64,000 nt of DNA, from the NCBI GenBank assembly GCA_028571685.1, contig CM053141.1, positions 2,418,001 to 2,482,000 on the forward strand, in the 5' to 3' direction. This DNA is from Heterohyrax brucei. Lineage: Eukaryota > Chordata > Mammalia > Hyracoidea > Procaviidae. Of the stretch, positions 35,040 to 46,309 are shown piece by piece; position 1 is the stretch's first letter; every line of letters begins with the position of its first letter. A program made the translations under genes and the position numbers. A model generated the notes under the pieces. The model saw nothing but the letters and a program-made list of their open reading frames with translations. It was not told the DNA's origin and did not search any database.

Positions 35040-35240
35040 TTTAGTTGTCTTTGTGTTGGCTCCAGATGACGGTGATGTCGCTTGCAACAGACAAAATGCT
35101 GCCCAGGCCCGTGCCACCTTCCCAGTGGCTGGGCTGCTCAAGTCTGTAGTGGAGGCTGCTGCATGTCTTGAGTGGCTGACGGCCGACGGGGCTCATCTTC
35201 CAGCAGTGCCCCGAACACTCTTCCCCGGTGACCCTCGGGT
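35040..35240 (-). mobile_element. Diverged RTE 3' tail
   Basis: GCAACAGACAAAATGCTGCCCAGG and the following block resemble the reversed RTE 3' UTR. Diverged, so the assignment is tentative. Confidence 0.4.
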
Positions 35241-36034
35241 GTCCACTAGTTGGTTTCTGGAAGGGGGTCTCCAGGCCTTGCTTCCCCACTGGCTCTGCCT
35301 GGAGGCTCTGACAAAGCCTGTCCCCCTGCAGGACCCTGTTAATACTTTAAGTACCGATGGCACAGCTTCCACCATCACATAACGTGGAAGCCACCACAGT
35401 GGCTGACACGGAGGACTGACAGGGGAGGTTCAGTGGGAACAGGTGAGTGCCTGGCCCCGTGCAGCTCCCAGCTGGTCCCTTCCCTTGTGCTCACCCGCAC
35501 TCTCTGCTGCCCCTGGTGGTGGAAGGCTGACCTGCTGCTGGCGCTGTCCCCCCGGCTCCTGTGTTTTCCACTGTTTGAGGGGAAAAAAGTCTGCACATGA
35601 CACATGGAAAGAAACGCCAAGGCCTTTTAGGAAAGGTGCACCTTTGACGGCTTGTCATGGTTTCCTAGTGGTGCCCCTAAGGAACAGTCCCCTCTATCCT
35701 CCCAGTTCTAGAGGCTAGGAGTCCGGGTCTGAGTGTCAGCCGGCCTCTGTTCTCCCTTCTCTAAAAGAATGTCCTTCCTTGTCCGTCAGCTTCCGTAGCT
35801 CTAGGTGTCTCTTGGAGTTCCTTGTCTTCCAGACACACCCTTGGATCCACACGTGGCATCTTCCTCCTGTGGGTGTCTGCTTCCTGTCTGCTCTCTGTCT
35901 CAGAGACTGCCTGCCAGGTGGCACCAGGCTCTGCTCCGCTCTGGGGTGGCCCTGTTCACTTAACTCATCACTTAGCCGATCGTATCTGGGGAGGGCAAGT
36001 TCCCTGCGAGTCAAGTTGTGAGGACTCCATGCGT
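35241..36034. other. No gene recognised; probable ancient repeat in the middle
   Basis: GC-rich sequence. 35650-35960 contains CAGTTCTAGAGGCTAGGAGTCC and CTGTCTGCTCTCTGTCTCAG, resembling the reversed 3' part of a common ancient mammalian repeat, but I cannot name the family with confidence. Confidence 0.35.
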
Positions 36035-36180
36035 GTCAGATAGAACCAGGCTCCAGAGAGTTTTCAATGGCTGACTTTTGGAAAAGCAGGTCACTGGGCC
36101 TTTTTTTTAAAGCATCTCTGGGTGAACTTGAACTTGCAATCTCTCCGAAGCTCAGCACTCAACTGTTTGCATCATGAAGT
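36035..36180 (-). mobile_element. AfroSINE, longer subtype, partial
   Basis: AGAGAGTTTTCAATGGCTGAC, GCAGGTCACTGGGCC, CATCTCTGGGTGAACTTGAAC and CTCAACTGTTTGCATC, all in reversed order. Confidence 0.8.
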
Positions 36181-36314
36181 GACTGAATATCTGCAAAACA
36201 ACAAAACACAAACCCTAATGCCCCAAACAGGGTCACGGCCCCAGGTACAGGAGTTAGGACTCTAGCACACCTTTTCTGGGACATACTTTACTCTGTAACA
36301 GGTAAGGACTAAGA

Positions 36315-36415
36315 CTGCCCCATTTCACAGATTCAGCGAGTGAACTAAGGTACTTCCTCAGTCTCAGGATTAGAAAACAGCAGATGCTCTCACGTCCGTG
36401 GCCCTCTCCCAGCTA
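36315..36415 (-). mobile_element. Possible MIR fragment
   Basis: CCCCATTTCACAGATTCAGCG followed by a diverged MIR-like stretch. Weak. Confidence 0.35.
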
Positions 36416-36623
36416 CACAGCCTGGCCTGTTACAACAAGATAGGGAGTCAGCCCTCAGACACCAGAAGTGAGAAAAACAGCCATTTTCTCTTGTTCATTT
36501 TGCAAATAATTTCATCTTCCGAAACAATGACTAGTTTTGACCTAAGACTATGACTACTGGCTTCATAAATTAAGGTCATTACCGACTTCACTTCTGGCCT
36601 GCTTAAAGAAGAAAAAGATAAGT

Positions 36624-36776
36624 TCATGGCGACTGAGTTAATTCTGACTCCCAGCGACTCCACAGGAGAGAGTAGAAAAGCCCTGCAGAGTTTCCAAGGA
36701 GCAGCTGGTAGATTTGAACTGCCAACCTTTTGGTTAGCAGCCATAGCACTTACCCACTCTGCCACCAGGATTTCCA
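36624..36776 (-). mobile_element. AfroSINE
   Basis: Reversed: GAGTTAATTCTGACTCCCAGCG, GTTTCCAAGGAGCAGCTGG, CCAACCTTTTGGTTAGCAGCC, CACCAGGATTTCC. Confidence 0.9.
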
Positions 36777-37282
36777 ATTAATAAAGAAAGTCCTGTGTAA
36801 TTTTCAAGGTAAGAATGGAGAAAAAAATGAAGTAGTCCAATCTGTTATGGGGAAATAGACGAGGACCTCACGTTTTTGAGGCCACAGCAAGAGAAAGGAT
36901 TAAATGATGCCTTCACCCTCAAGAAACTTGAACTCTAGTAAGAGAAAACAGATGCTAAAGTTTTACACCCTGGGAGCCCAGTGTGGCAGAGATGGCCTGT
37001 GAGAGAGCACACCTGACTGAGGCGGCCCAGCTCCAGCCACCTGCGGGGCCTCTGCAGAAGACAGTCCAACTCTGGGCCTCGAAGGCCTGGGGGGCAAAGA
37101 GGAAGCACCACCCAAGGAGGGAGGCAGAGGGGACCGAGGGCAGAGGGATGGTGGGCCCCGGGATGGGAAGACAGCAGCCCTGGTTCTGGAGAGGTCAGAG
37201 GACTTACTAGGACAATGGTCAAAGATGACATTAAGGGTGAGCTGGAGCCACCCTGAGTGTGAACATGGCCCCTGGACTGAGT
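36777..37282. other. No gene or repeat recognised
   Basis: Unique-looking, purine- and GC-rich from 36,960. Opposing frames at 36935-37348 show no similarity. Confidence 0.4.
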
Positions 37283-37470
37283 TGTTGCTGGGTGGGGTCC
37301 AGTCAGTCCTGACCAGTGGTGACCCGCTGAGGCGGAGTGGAAACCCACAGGGTTTCCTAGTCTATAATCTGCGTGAGCTCAGATCAGATCAGCAGGCCTC
37401 TTCTCCTTTGCTCCTTTGGTAGGTTCCCTTAGCAAGCCTTTGGTTAACAGTTGGTCAGTCACTCCGCTCC
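37283..37470 (-). mobile_element. AfroSINE, longer subtype
   Basis: Reversed SINE with CACAGGGTTTCCTAGTCTATAATC, AGCAGGCCTCTTCTCC and the head CTTTGGTTAACAGTTGGTC. Confidence 0.7.
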
Positions 37471-37555
37471 CCCCTGGGGCTACCCCATGCATTGTGACAG
37501 TGAGGAGACAGAGAAGAAAGGCAAACAAAGGGAGAACTAATGACATTAGCCCTGC

Positions 37556-37746
37556 TGCCATGAGTCAGGTCTGCCTCACAATGCTCTCCTGGGTGCCAGT
37601 GTAGGACTCTGCTCTGCAGGGCGTTTAATGGCTTGTTTCTTAGAAGTAGATTGCCAGGCCTTTCTTGAGGCCCCCGAGTGGGGTAGAACGCCTAAACTCT
37701 CAGTTAGCAGTCAAGCACGTTGACTGTTTGCATCACTGAGCTCTCC
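37556..37746 (-). mobile_element. AfroSINE, longer subtype
   Basis: Reversed SINE with GCAGGGCGTTTAATGGCTTG, TAGATTGCCAGGCCTTTCTTG and GTTGACTGTTTGCATCACTGAG. Second of two adjacent copies in the same orientation. Confidence 0.8.
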
Positions 37747-37779
37747 CAATGCAGGTACTAAACATATCATCCCTTTTAA

Positions 37780-37910
37780 CATTCGCTGACATTGAGATGG
37801 ACTGATTTTACCTTCAGTTTACAGAAAAGGAAACTGGACTCAAAGATGACGATTGGCTTGCCAGTGGTTCCCAGCAATGAGTAAGAGCCACAGAGCTTCG
37901 GCTCCATTGC
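37780..37910 (-). mobile_element. MIR SINE
   Basis: CAGTTTACAGAAAAGGAAACTGG...GATTGGCTTGCCAGTGG...AGTAAGAGCCACAGAGC is a reversed diverged MIR 3' half. Confidence 0.6.
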
Positions 37911-38692
37911 TGCGTGAGTTTTCACACTGCTGGAAGGGAAAAGATTTCCCTGAGACTTTGGCAAGAAGTGTGCGAACGCAACAGAAATACTGAAATCAAA
38001 CTCACTGGTGTCGCAGCAGTGCCAGCCCACAGTGGGCCATGCATCACGGCAGGGTGTCCACGGCTATAATCTTTACAGCTCCCACTTGTCTGTCAGTTTG
38101 TTCTACTGCGATGGCATGTGTGTTGCTGTGACACCGGAAGCTACGCCATTGGCATTTGAAAACCAGCAGGATCACCCAAGGTGACCAGGCATCAGCCACA
38201 GAGTTTCCAGACACAGACGGACTAAGAAAGGCCTGGTGATTTCTTTCTGAAGGAATTGACCTGTGGAAACTCTGTGAATAGTAGTGGACCGCAGCCTGGG
38301 ATAGTGCTGGAAGGTGAGCCCTGCAGGGTGTGAGGCACTCAAAAACTGAAGGGGAAGAGCTGCCTCCTCACAGCAGAATTGACCTTGATGATGTGGATGG
38401 ACTCAGACTTTTGGAACTCCTTTTGCTAATGTGGCATGGCTCAAAATTAAAGGAAACAGAAGCCAACATAATAATCAGGACATGGAATGCACAAAAGTAT
38501 GAATCTAGGATAACTGGAAGTTTTCAGAAATGAAGTGGACGCATAAACATCGATATCCCAGGCACTAGTGAGCTAAAATAGGCCGGCGTTGGCCACTTCA
38601 GATCAGACAGTCATGTGGCCTGCTTCAGAGGCAGTGACAAATTGGAAAAATGGTGTTGCTTTCGTTATCAAAAAGAACATCTCAAGATCCAT

Positions 38693-39395
38693 TGTGTTGT
38701 AACAAATTACTTAATATGGCCCCATTAACCAGGGTCTTTGTGACTCACACAATGCCTGAGAGAGAATAACTAGGCAAGGTGTGGAACCAGGGATGGCTGG
38801 GGTGATGTGTCCACTTGGCTAGGCCACAGTTCCCAGCTGTCCTCCCATTTACATGTTCTAGATCCTGACCTCAGTACACCGATGAGGCAGGACTGATCCA
38901 GGGTGTGTCTGGGTCAAAGTCTTGCAGGAGGGTGTGACTCAGTGCCACCCTTACTCAAAGTACGCCCTTTGCTGGGGTGGGACTTGCATCTAAGACGCAT
39001 GTATGTGTCCTGGTGGGGCTGTCTCCCTGCACCTGGATCCCACGTCCCTTCTTGTTCCAGGTCAATTGACCTCAAGTTCTTGGACTAAACCCAAGACCAC
39101 CTGACCTGCCTATTCTCGGATTTGTCAGCCTTCAAAGCCTGTTGGGTTGGTGGCTATCGTGTAGCCTGAATCACCAGCCTCCTCAACATTGTGAGTCAGA
39201 AGTCTGTGGTCTGAGGTGCCCATTCTGGTTCATCAGCCCCTGTAGCCAGGTAGGTCAGATAAGAGGAGAAGGAGTAGTTGATATTCAACCTGATGGAATG
39301 GTCCAGTCGCTTGAAAAAGCTGGATATTAAGGACATTTTTAACCTCTGCCTCAGAGGAACCATCTTTGTGCTGATTCTTATGAAATTATTCATTT
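38693..39395. mobile_element. LTR-like insertion in RTE, 6-bp duplication
   Basis: The RTE is interrupted between two ATCCAT copies (38687-38692 and 39396-39401). The inserted DNA includes GTCCACTTGGCTAGGCCACAG and CATCAGCCCCTGTAGCCAGG, similar in layout to the element at 61066-61590. It may itself be composite. Orientation and family are uncertain. Confidence 0.5.
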
Positions 39396-39701
39396 ATCCA
39401 TCCTCAAATACAACACTCTCAGTTACAGAATAATATCCGTAAGCCTATTAAGATGTAGTATTCAAATTTACCCACCAACCAATAATGCTAAAGATGAAGA
39501 AATTGAAGATTTTCACCAACTTTTGCAGTTTGAAATTGATCAAACATTCAATCAAGATGCACTGTTCATTACTTGCAATTGGAGTGTGAAAGCTGCACAT
39601 AAAGAAGAAGAGTTCATAGTTGGCAAATATGGCCTTGGCAGTAAAAACAATATTGGAGATGACGTGATAGAATTTTGCAAGACTAATGACTCATTCATTG
39701 C

Positions 39702-39716
39702 GATTTTTTTTTTTTC
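39702..39716. repeat. T homopolymer in RTE endonuclease
   Basis: A run of about 12-13 T inside the former endonuclease reading frame, probably a replication-slippage expansion after the copy died. Confidence 0.8.
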
Positions 39717-41384
39717 AATAACAGATGGAGACTGCACCTTTCAGGTGCAATGCACAGGAACAAAACTGACTACATCTGCAGAAAGAGTAGATGAGGAAGC
39801 TCAGTTTTATTAGTGAGAACAATGTTTAGGGCAAAACTGCGGAAAAGGCCAGTTAAAGATGAAGAAAATTAAGACGATTCCATAAAAGGCAAACTATAAC
39901 CTTGATTATACCCCACTAGAATTTAGATACTAACTCAGAAGTAGATTTGTTACATTGAATCCTAATGACTAAAGACTCAGAGAGTTGTGTGATGACATCA
40001 AGGACATCATACATTAAAAAAAGCCAAAGGTCGTTTAAAAGAGAGGGAAAAAGGAAAAAACCAAAATAGATGCCAGAAGAGATTCTGAACCCTACTGTTA
40101 AGCATCCAGTGACTCAAGTGAGTGAAAGAAATGACTGAGTAAAAGAGCTGAGCTAAAGATTTCATAGTGAAGTATTGTCACAAAGCGTGTGAAGCTCTTG
40201 AGTTGGAAAACCAGTAGGAACAACATATTCAGAATTTCTCAATCTGAAAGAACTGAAGAAAAAAATCACTCTTTGAGTTGCAATATTTAATGATTCTATG
40301 GCAAAAATATTGAATGACACAGAAAGCATTGAAGAAAGATGGACACAATACACACAGTCAATGTACAAAAAGTATTGTCCAATGTTCACACATTTCAGAA
40401 GGTTGCACATCACTACCAATCTATGGATTTAAAGGAAGAAGTCAAACCTGCACTGAAGACCTTAGCCAAAAACAACTTTCTGGGTACTTACTGAATATCA
40501 TACTTATTAAATCTGTATGGTAAGCAAATAATCCAAGAAGGTGGTCTATATGAGGAAGAACAGGATGTCAGAGAAAAACTCATTAACAACCTGCATTATA
40601 CAGATGACACAACTTTACTTGCTGAAAGTGAAGAGAATTTGAAACGCAGAGACTACAGACTTCAGTGTGGATTACTTCTCAAATAAAATGAAAATCCTCA
40701 CAGCTAGACTAACGATCAGTGCCATGACAAACAGAGAAACGGTTGAGGTTGTTAAGGATTTCATGTTACTTGGATCTATAATCAATACTCATGGAAGCAG
40801 TCACCAAGAAATCAGAAGATGCATTGTTTTGGGCAAATCTATTGCAAAAGATCTCCTTAAAGTGTTAAAAAGCAAAGATGGTACCTTGAAGGCTGAGGTG
40901 CACCTGACCCAAGCCACAGTGTTTTCAGTAGCCTCCCAGGCAGACATCGGTTGGACAGTGAAGAAAGGGAACTGCAGAAGTACTGGCATGTAATGTCGGC
41001 AAAGGCTGTTCTGAACTGCCCAGAGAGTCAACACAGCTGTCTTTGGCGAAGCATAACCAGAATTTCTTAAAAACAAGGATGGCAAGCCTATGTCTCACAT
41101 ACTGTGGACTAATTATTAAGAGCAAACAGTCCCTGAAGAAGGACATCATGCTTATGTAAAAGGTCAGCAAAAAAAGGTGGGAGACCCTCAATGAGGTGGA
41201 TTGACAAAGTATCTGCCACAAGGGGCTTCAGCGTAACAAAGACTAGAGGGTGGCGTGAGACCATGGAGTGCCTCGTTCTGCTGGGCACGTGCTTGCTGAC
41301 AATGACAGTAACAGAACGGCGGCAGCTGAGACGGCTCCACAAATAGGTGTCATTTGCATACGGCTCACCAGTCTCTGCCACGGC

Positions 41385-42705
41385 TCACAGATTCCAAGAA
41401 AGTTATACACACCCCCATTTCAGGGAAGGTGATCCAACAAAAATAAAAGTTATCAAACAGTGCCATTAGCAAGCAAAATTCAGAAGCAAAATTTTGCCGA
41501 AGGTAATTAAAAACCTGTGGCAGCAGTACATGGACGGGGATCCACAGAAATTCAGGCTGAGTTCAGAAAAGAAGACGGAACCGAGGAGATCACTGCTGGT
41601 GTCACAGGGAGCCTGGCTAGAGGCAGAAAATACCGGATGAGTGCAGACCTGTATTTTATTGACCACACAAAGGCAATGGACTGTGTAGGTTATAACAAAT
41701 TTTGGATAACATTTTGTACAACGGGATTTTAAAAACACTTTACTGTGCTCATGCAGAATGTGGACATGGACCAAGAGGCAATTGTTCAAACAGAACAAGG
41801 GGATACTGCGCGGTTTGCAATCAGGAAAGGTGTTTGTCAGCATTGTCTCCTTTCTACACTTGCTCAGTCTGTGTGCTGAGCATATAATCCAAGAAGCCAG
41901 ACGACACGAAGGAGAATGAGGCATCAGGATTGGAGAAAGACTCATTCCCAACCTGCTGTGAAGATGACACAGTTTTGCTTGTAGAAAGCTAAGATGGCTT
42001 GAAACACTTACTGATGAAGACCAAAGACTTGAGGCGTTCAGTATGGACTGCACCTCCAGATAAATAAAATAAAAATCCTCACAACTGGACCAATAAGAAA
42101 AAATGATAAAGACTGAAATTTTCGAGGATTCCATTTTACTTGAATCCACAACCAACACCTGTGACAGCAACAGTCAGGAAATCAAAGGGTATATTGCACT
42201 GGGGAAATCCACTGTGAAAGATCTATCTAAAGTTTTAAAAAGTGAAGATGTCACTTTGAGGTCAAAGGTTGCATGGCCCAAGTCACAGTATTGTCAGTCA
42301 TGTCACGTGAGTGCGAAAGCTGAACACTGAATAAGGAAGGCTGAAGAACTGATGCATTTGAAATATGGTATTGACCAAAGTATTGAATATATCATGAAGT
42401 GCCAGGAGAATGAATGAATCTGTCTTTGCAGAAGCACAGCCTGGTTGTTCCTTAGAAGTGTGGATGGACAGACCTAATTTTATGTACTTTGGGACATGTT
42501 ATCAGGAGGGCCCGTCCCCAAAGAAGGGCATCATGCTTGGCGAAGGAGAAGGTCATGAAAAAGAGGCAGAGCCTTGGTGAGACGGGCTGGCACAGCGGCT
42601 GCGGCGGTGGGCTCCAGCCCGGCAAAGACTGCATGGGTGGCACAGGACCAGGCAGGGTCCCCTTCTGTCATATGTGGGTCACTCTGAGTCATTACAACAC
42701 CTCAC
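41385..42705 (+). mobile_element. RTE LINE, RT core to 3' end
   Basis: Begins mid-RT at GGGAAGGTGATCCAAC and runs to the tail ACACCTCACTACCGCAACAACAA. Motifs of the palm are visible as IDHTKAMDCV (from about 41660), corresponding to IDYAKAFDCV. It lies 95 bp after the previous RTE in the same orientation and is a separate, 5'-truncated insertion. A 234-codon antisense frame crosses it. Confidence 0.88.
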
Positions 42706-43929
42706 TACCGCAACAACAATCTTCACGAAAGTGGGTCCTCCGGCAGTGTGTCGGGGTGCTGCTGGGTAGGCTGGGTCACCAGCTTCTGTGTCAACAGGAG
42801 CACAAACTGTTGTCCCAGCCCAGGGACCCAGCGGAGCTTGTTTCTTGGAAACGTGACCAGATCAGAATCAACAGACTGGGAAGGTGAATTTTATGTTCAT
42901 TTTTCAAGGAATTTTGCTGAAGCACCATTTGAAAAAGACCTCTGCAAATGCCGCACGGTTCCCTCTGCTCACACTCCTGGAGAGGAATTTCTCCGGCTAA
43001 CTTCCAAATGGAATGTGTTTCAAATACAATCTTGACAGAGAACAGGGCATCAAGGGAAGGAAATGGGGAGCCGGATACTCTTCTGGTGTTAATTCAAAGT
43101 CATCGGAAAACGTACCTCCACCTAGTGAAACCGAGCAAGCTGGAATGATGATAAACCGAATTCTAATTGGCTTCACGTGGACTTGGCCCTTCCTTTGCAC
43201 ACTCACCGGGCCCCACGGATGACTTTTCCGGGGGCCTTGCGTGCTGAGGATAACAGGGGGCGGGACGCAGAGTGGGGAAATGACTCATGTACCTGCAATG
43301 AAGAGGCAGGTTGGTCTCTGGGAGCAGTCCTCTCGTTTAGATGAAGCCTCACGGATTTAGGCCATCGGGTATTTCTCTTTGTCACTATGTGCAGTTTACC
43401 TAACTGGAAACAAGTGACTCTCTGAGGGTGGACCCAGTGAGGTGTGTGGTCGTCTCTAGTCACTGTAACAGTGAGAAGCCTCAGCCCAGGGCACAGCCTT
43501 GGATGGCGAGGTGCCACTGCAGATGGCCCTGCTGCTCAGGAGAGACAAAGGGACTCAACCTTCTGTCTCCGTCCATGCTCCACAGTCCAGTTCTGCCCAC
43601 GAGTGCTTCCCTGAGGGCAGGGGCTGCAGGGACATGCGATCCAGGCAAGGTCCTGGCCACCTGGAGATGCACCTGGGCTGCTCCTGGTCATTGTCCTGGG
43701 AGAGGGACAGGTATGTCCCTTGAAGCCAGAGGCAAACGTCTCCTTGACTTCACGCTCTTGGATGCCTGCTCCACTCCAGAAGCCAACATGGGCAGCGGAG
43801 ATGGGATCCACCGACGGGCTGAGATGATTCAGGGGACAAACCTGCAACTGGGGCTGATTATTGAATAGTACTTAAAATAGTATTCTGAAGCGGGGTTTGG
43901 GTATCCGGGACATGGTGAGAGCTACGAAA
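42706..43929. other. 1.2 kb without a recognised gene or repeat
   Basis: GC-rich around 43,430-43,850, where frames of 146 and 103 codons overlap on opposite strands. Neither resembles a known family, and the overlap argues for composition rather than coding. A poly(A) run ends near 43951. Confidence 0.4.
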
Positions 43930-43952
43930 AATAAATTAAAAAAAAAAAAAAC

Positions 43953-44135
43953 TTGTTGCTGTTGGGTTGACTGTAACTCATGGTGACCCCACATGTGTCA
44001 AAGTAGAACTTCTCCAGAGGGTTTACAGTGGCTGGTTTCCCAGCAGCAGGTTGCCAGGCCTTTCTTCCAAGGTACCTGACGGTGACTTTCAACCACCAAA
44101 CATCTCCTTAGTAGCCCAGAAATTAATTGTTGGCA
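43953..44135 (-). mobile_element. AfroSINE, longer subtype
   Basis: Reversed: TTGCTGTTGGGTTGACTGTAAC, CATGTGTCAAAGTAGAACTTC, AGCAGGTTGCCAGGCCTTTC. Preceded by an A-rich run at 43930-43951. Confidence 0.85.
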
Positions 44136-44164
44136 CTACCCAGAGACTCTAAGGGCAAACCAAA

Positions 44165-44345
44165 CCTGTTGCTCTTAAGTGGATTATTCTGACTCATGGC
44201 ACTCCACTTGTTACACAGTAAATCTCCGCCACAGGGTTTTCTCAGCTGTAGTCTTTAGTGAAGCAAACCACCAGGCCTTTCGCACTCAGGGCCACTGGAT
44301 GGGCTCACATTGCCATCCCTTACGCTGTCCATGCCACACTGAGCT
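44165..44345 (-). mobile_element. AfroSINE, longer subtype
   Basis: Second reversed copy immediately after the first: CTCTTAAGTGGATTATTCTGAC, CGCCACAGGGTTTTCTCAGCTG, AACCACCAGGCCTTTCGC. Confidence 0.8.
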
Positions 44346-44379
44346 TTAATAGCTGTGAAAGGTTTGCTACATGAGTGGA

Positions 44380-44841
44380 TATTTATGCCTTCCATTTCAT
44401 TTTTGACAGTTTACAATTTTCCGAGATTCATACTTCGTATATTTCATGGCTTTTTTTTTAATAAATGGGTGTTCATACCTGTTCCTTCTCAGTTTAAGTC
44501 ATGCCACATCAAATGAAGGTCTCAAAAGCCTGACACCACCCATGTCATTAAAGTCAACATTGCTTCAGGGAGGAGCTCTTCCACAGCTGTGTTTTGAGTG
44601 TCTTCTAACCTAAGGGGCTCATCTCCTAGCACTGTATCAGACGATGTTTTCAAGAGGTTTTCACTACGAAATTTTTTCAGAAGCAGACTGCCAGGTCCTT
44701 CTTCCTAGTCTGTCTTAGTCTCAAAGCTCAGCTGGAATCTGTCCACTAAGGGTGGCCCTGTGGGTACTGGAAATAAGCAGTGGTGAGGCCTCCAGGGCCA
44801 CAGCATCACTGAGGCCACCCGAGTGTGACAAACTGACAAAA
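44380..44841 (-). mobile_element. RTE 5' end only (5' UTR and endonuclease start)
   Basis: The order of blocks matches 53690-53955 and 38083-38480 read in reverse: TTCATGGC.., GTCATGCCACATCAAATGAAG, CAACATTGCTTCAGGGAGGAGC, then the 5' UTR CCTTCTTCCTAGTCTGTCTTAG. It reaches the element start (TTTGTCAGTTTGTC reversed) near 44841. No 3' portion is attached. Confidence 0.75.
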
Positions 44842-44885
44842 CCCTGGTAGGAATTCAGGTACCTAGGTTCACTTCTACCTGAAGG

Positions 44886-45072
44886 AGCCTTGAGTGTCTA
44901 AACACTCAGCTTCTGAATTAAGGGTCAGTGGTTCACACAAGCCAGCTGGGTCATGGAAGGAAGCTGTGGTAACTGGATTCCACACGCTGCACAGCCCTGG
45001 AGTCCCCGTGTTGCCCTTCTACTGGGTATAGCGCTGCTATGAGTCCAGGTCAGCTTGATGGCAGTGAGTTTA
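44886..45072 (+). mobile_element. AfroSINE, longer subtype, diverged
   Basis: CTCAGCTTCTGAATTAAGGGTC, CAGCTGGGTCATGGAAGGAAGC and tail GCTATGAGTCCAGGTCAGC...GATGGCAGTGAGTTT. Confidence 0.65.
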
Positions 45073-45214
45073 TTCTCTATGCGTGTACAACTGAGTCAGT
45101 TATCAGAAAGAAAGGTAACTCATTTTATGGGTTTGTTACCATTTTTGTGGGGATGGAGAAGAAGAACCATCAGAAAAGCCTAAAGCAGCTCACACTTGTT
45201 GCAGAAGACAGCCA

Positions 45215-45470
45215 GCCAGACAGCTCCTAGAAGCAGGGTTGGTGAGAGTGCATCTTACACCCTGTGGACCTATCCCTGGAGAATGACACTGTGCTTGGTA
45301 AACTAGAGGGTCAGTGAAAAAGAAGAAGACCCTCAGCAACATACACCAACACAGTGGCCGCAACACTGGGCTTAAGCATGATGACATCTGTGGCTGTGAC
45401 ACAGGACTGGGCAGTGTTTGCTGAGTTGTACAAAGCATCACCACAAGTCAGCTTAGACTGGGTGGCACCT
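45215..45470 (+). mobile_element. RTE 3' end fragment
   Basis: CTATCCCTGGAGAATGACAC, GTCAGTGAAAAAGAAGAAGACC and GGGCTTAAGCATGATGAC blocks, ending with a GGGTGGCACCTGACAACC tail. Confidence 0.8.
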
Positions 45471-46309
45471 GACAACCACAGCTCTGATTGCTACCTTGAG
45501 ATTAAAGGCTCACACTTGGGCTCTGAAGGTCTGAGGTTCAAAGGCAGTCAGGGTGGGGAGGAGGGAGATAGAGTCTGCACTTTGGTCTATTGAGGGTCAC
45601 TGTCACAGGTTTTCTAGAAATGAGATCAGAGGCTGATCAAGGGAGCAGAAGCAGCCCTGATTTGGGATGGGGTTTCAAGGAGGGCTGTGTGGTGGCTTCT
45701 GCAATGGTGTGGATGCTCTCAGGGACACCAGGCACTAAAGGATCTGATAAAAGACTACAGCCACTCATTTGACACAGAGAATGGAAGCCCTTGATGGGAT
45801 GGGTCATATAAGCTTGATCTGTGTCTCTATGGGAGCCGTCCTGGGTACAGCACCCGTGGCCATGCCCGCCCTGTGGTGGCACAAGATGGGGTTCTGTTAC
45901 AAGCTATGCAGCAAGTTGGGGGAGGGCTGTAAGCAGAGGCACTAACAGTGACTGAGGCTGAGCTTCCCAATGACCAGGCAGGTGAGGGTCAAAGTAGATT
46001 GAATTTGATAGCAGTATGACTTTCCTGGCTACATCTCATATGTTGCAAGACAGAACTCACAAGTGCTGCACAAATCCTGTGTTAATGTGCCCTTTGCAGG
46101 GCAGCAAAACAGCTTTGTACCTCCTCCTACCTGAGTTTATTCTCAGGCCAGTAGGCTGATGACCACACATCAGAAGGAGAGAAAGAAAGGTGTACGCTGA
46201 TGAGCTGTGACATGGCACCCCGGGGCTTGTATTCTGACTGCTGCTAAAGCAGCGCATCAGCTCAGCCAGCTTTCAAAGGACCTTTATGAAGAGCAGGGAA
46301 AGGATTAGC
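45471..46309. other. No gene or repeat recognised
   Basis: Unique-looking sequence with no open frame above 81 codons. Confidence 0.4.

Larger units (their letters stand above)
38083..41290 (+). mobile_element. Near full-length RTE LINE with an LTR-like insertion and deleted RT core
   Basis: The copy contains the RTE 5' UTR (from ACTTGTCTGTCAGTTTG), the endonuclease region (frame 39523-39813 encodes EEFIVGKYGLGSKNN and DDVIEFCKTND), linker, the late RT with box YTDD at 40597-40608, the C-terminus, and a diverged 3' UTR. Two defects stand out. A 703-bp LTR-like insertion lies at 38693-39395. At about 40483-40487 the sequence jumps from the region before the RT domain straight to the CATACTTATTAAATCTGTATGG block, so the RT fingers and early palm are missing. 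The GDWNAK endonuclease motif has decayed to CNWSVK. Confidence 0.88.

Noticed and set aside
41466..42170. 234-codon minus-strand open frame, the longest in the window
   Set aside because: It lies wholly antisense to a decayed RTE reverse transcriptase; the sense strand carries the recognisable protein. No independent similarity.
43428..43868. 146-codon plus frame
   Set aside because: GC-rich, overlapped by a 103-codon minus frame, no family similarity and no splice or promoter context I can support.
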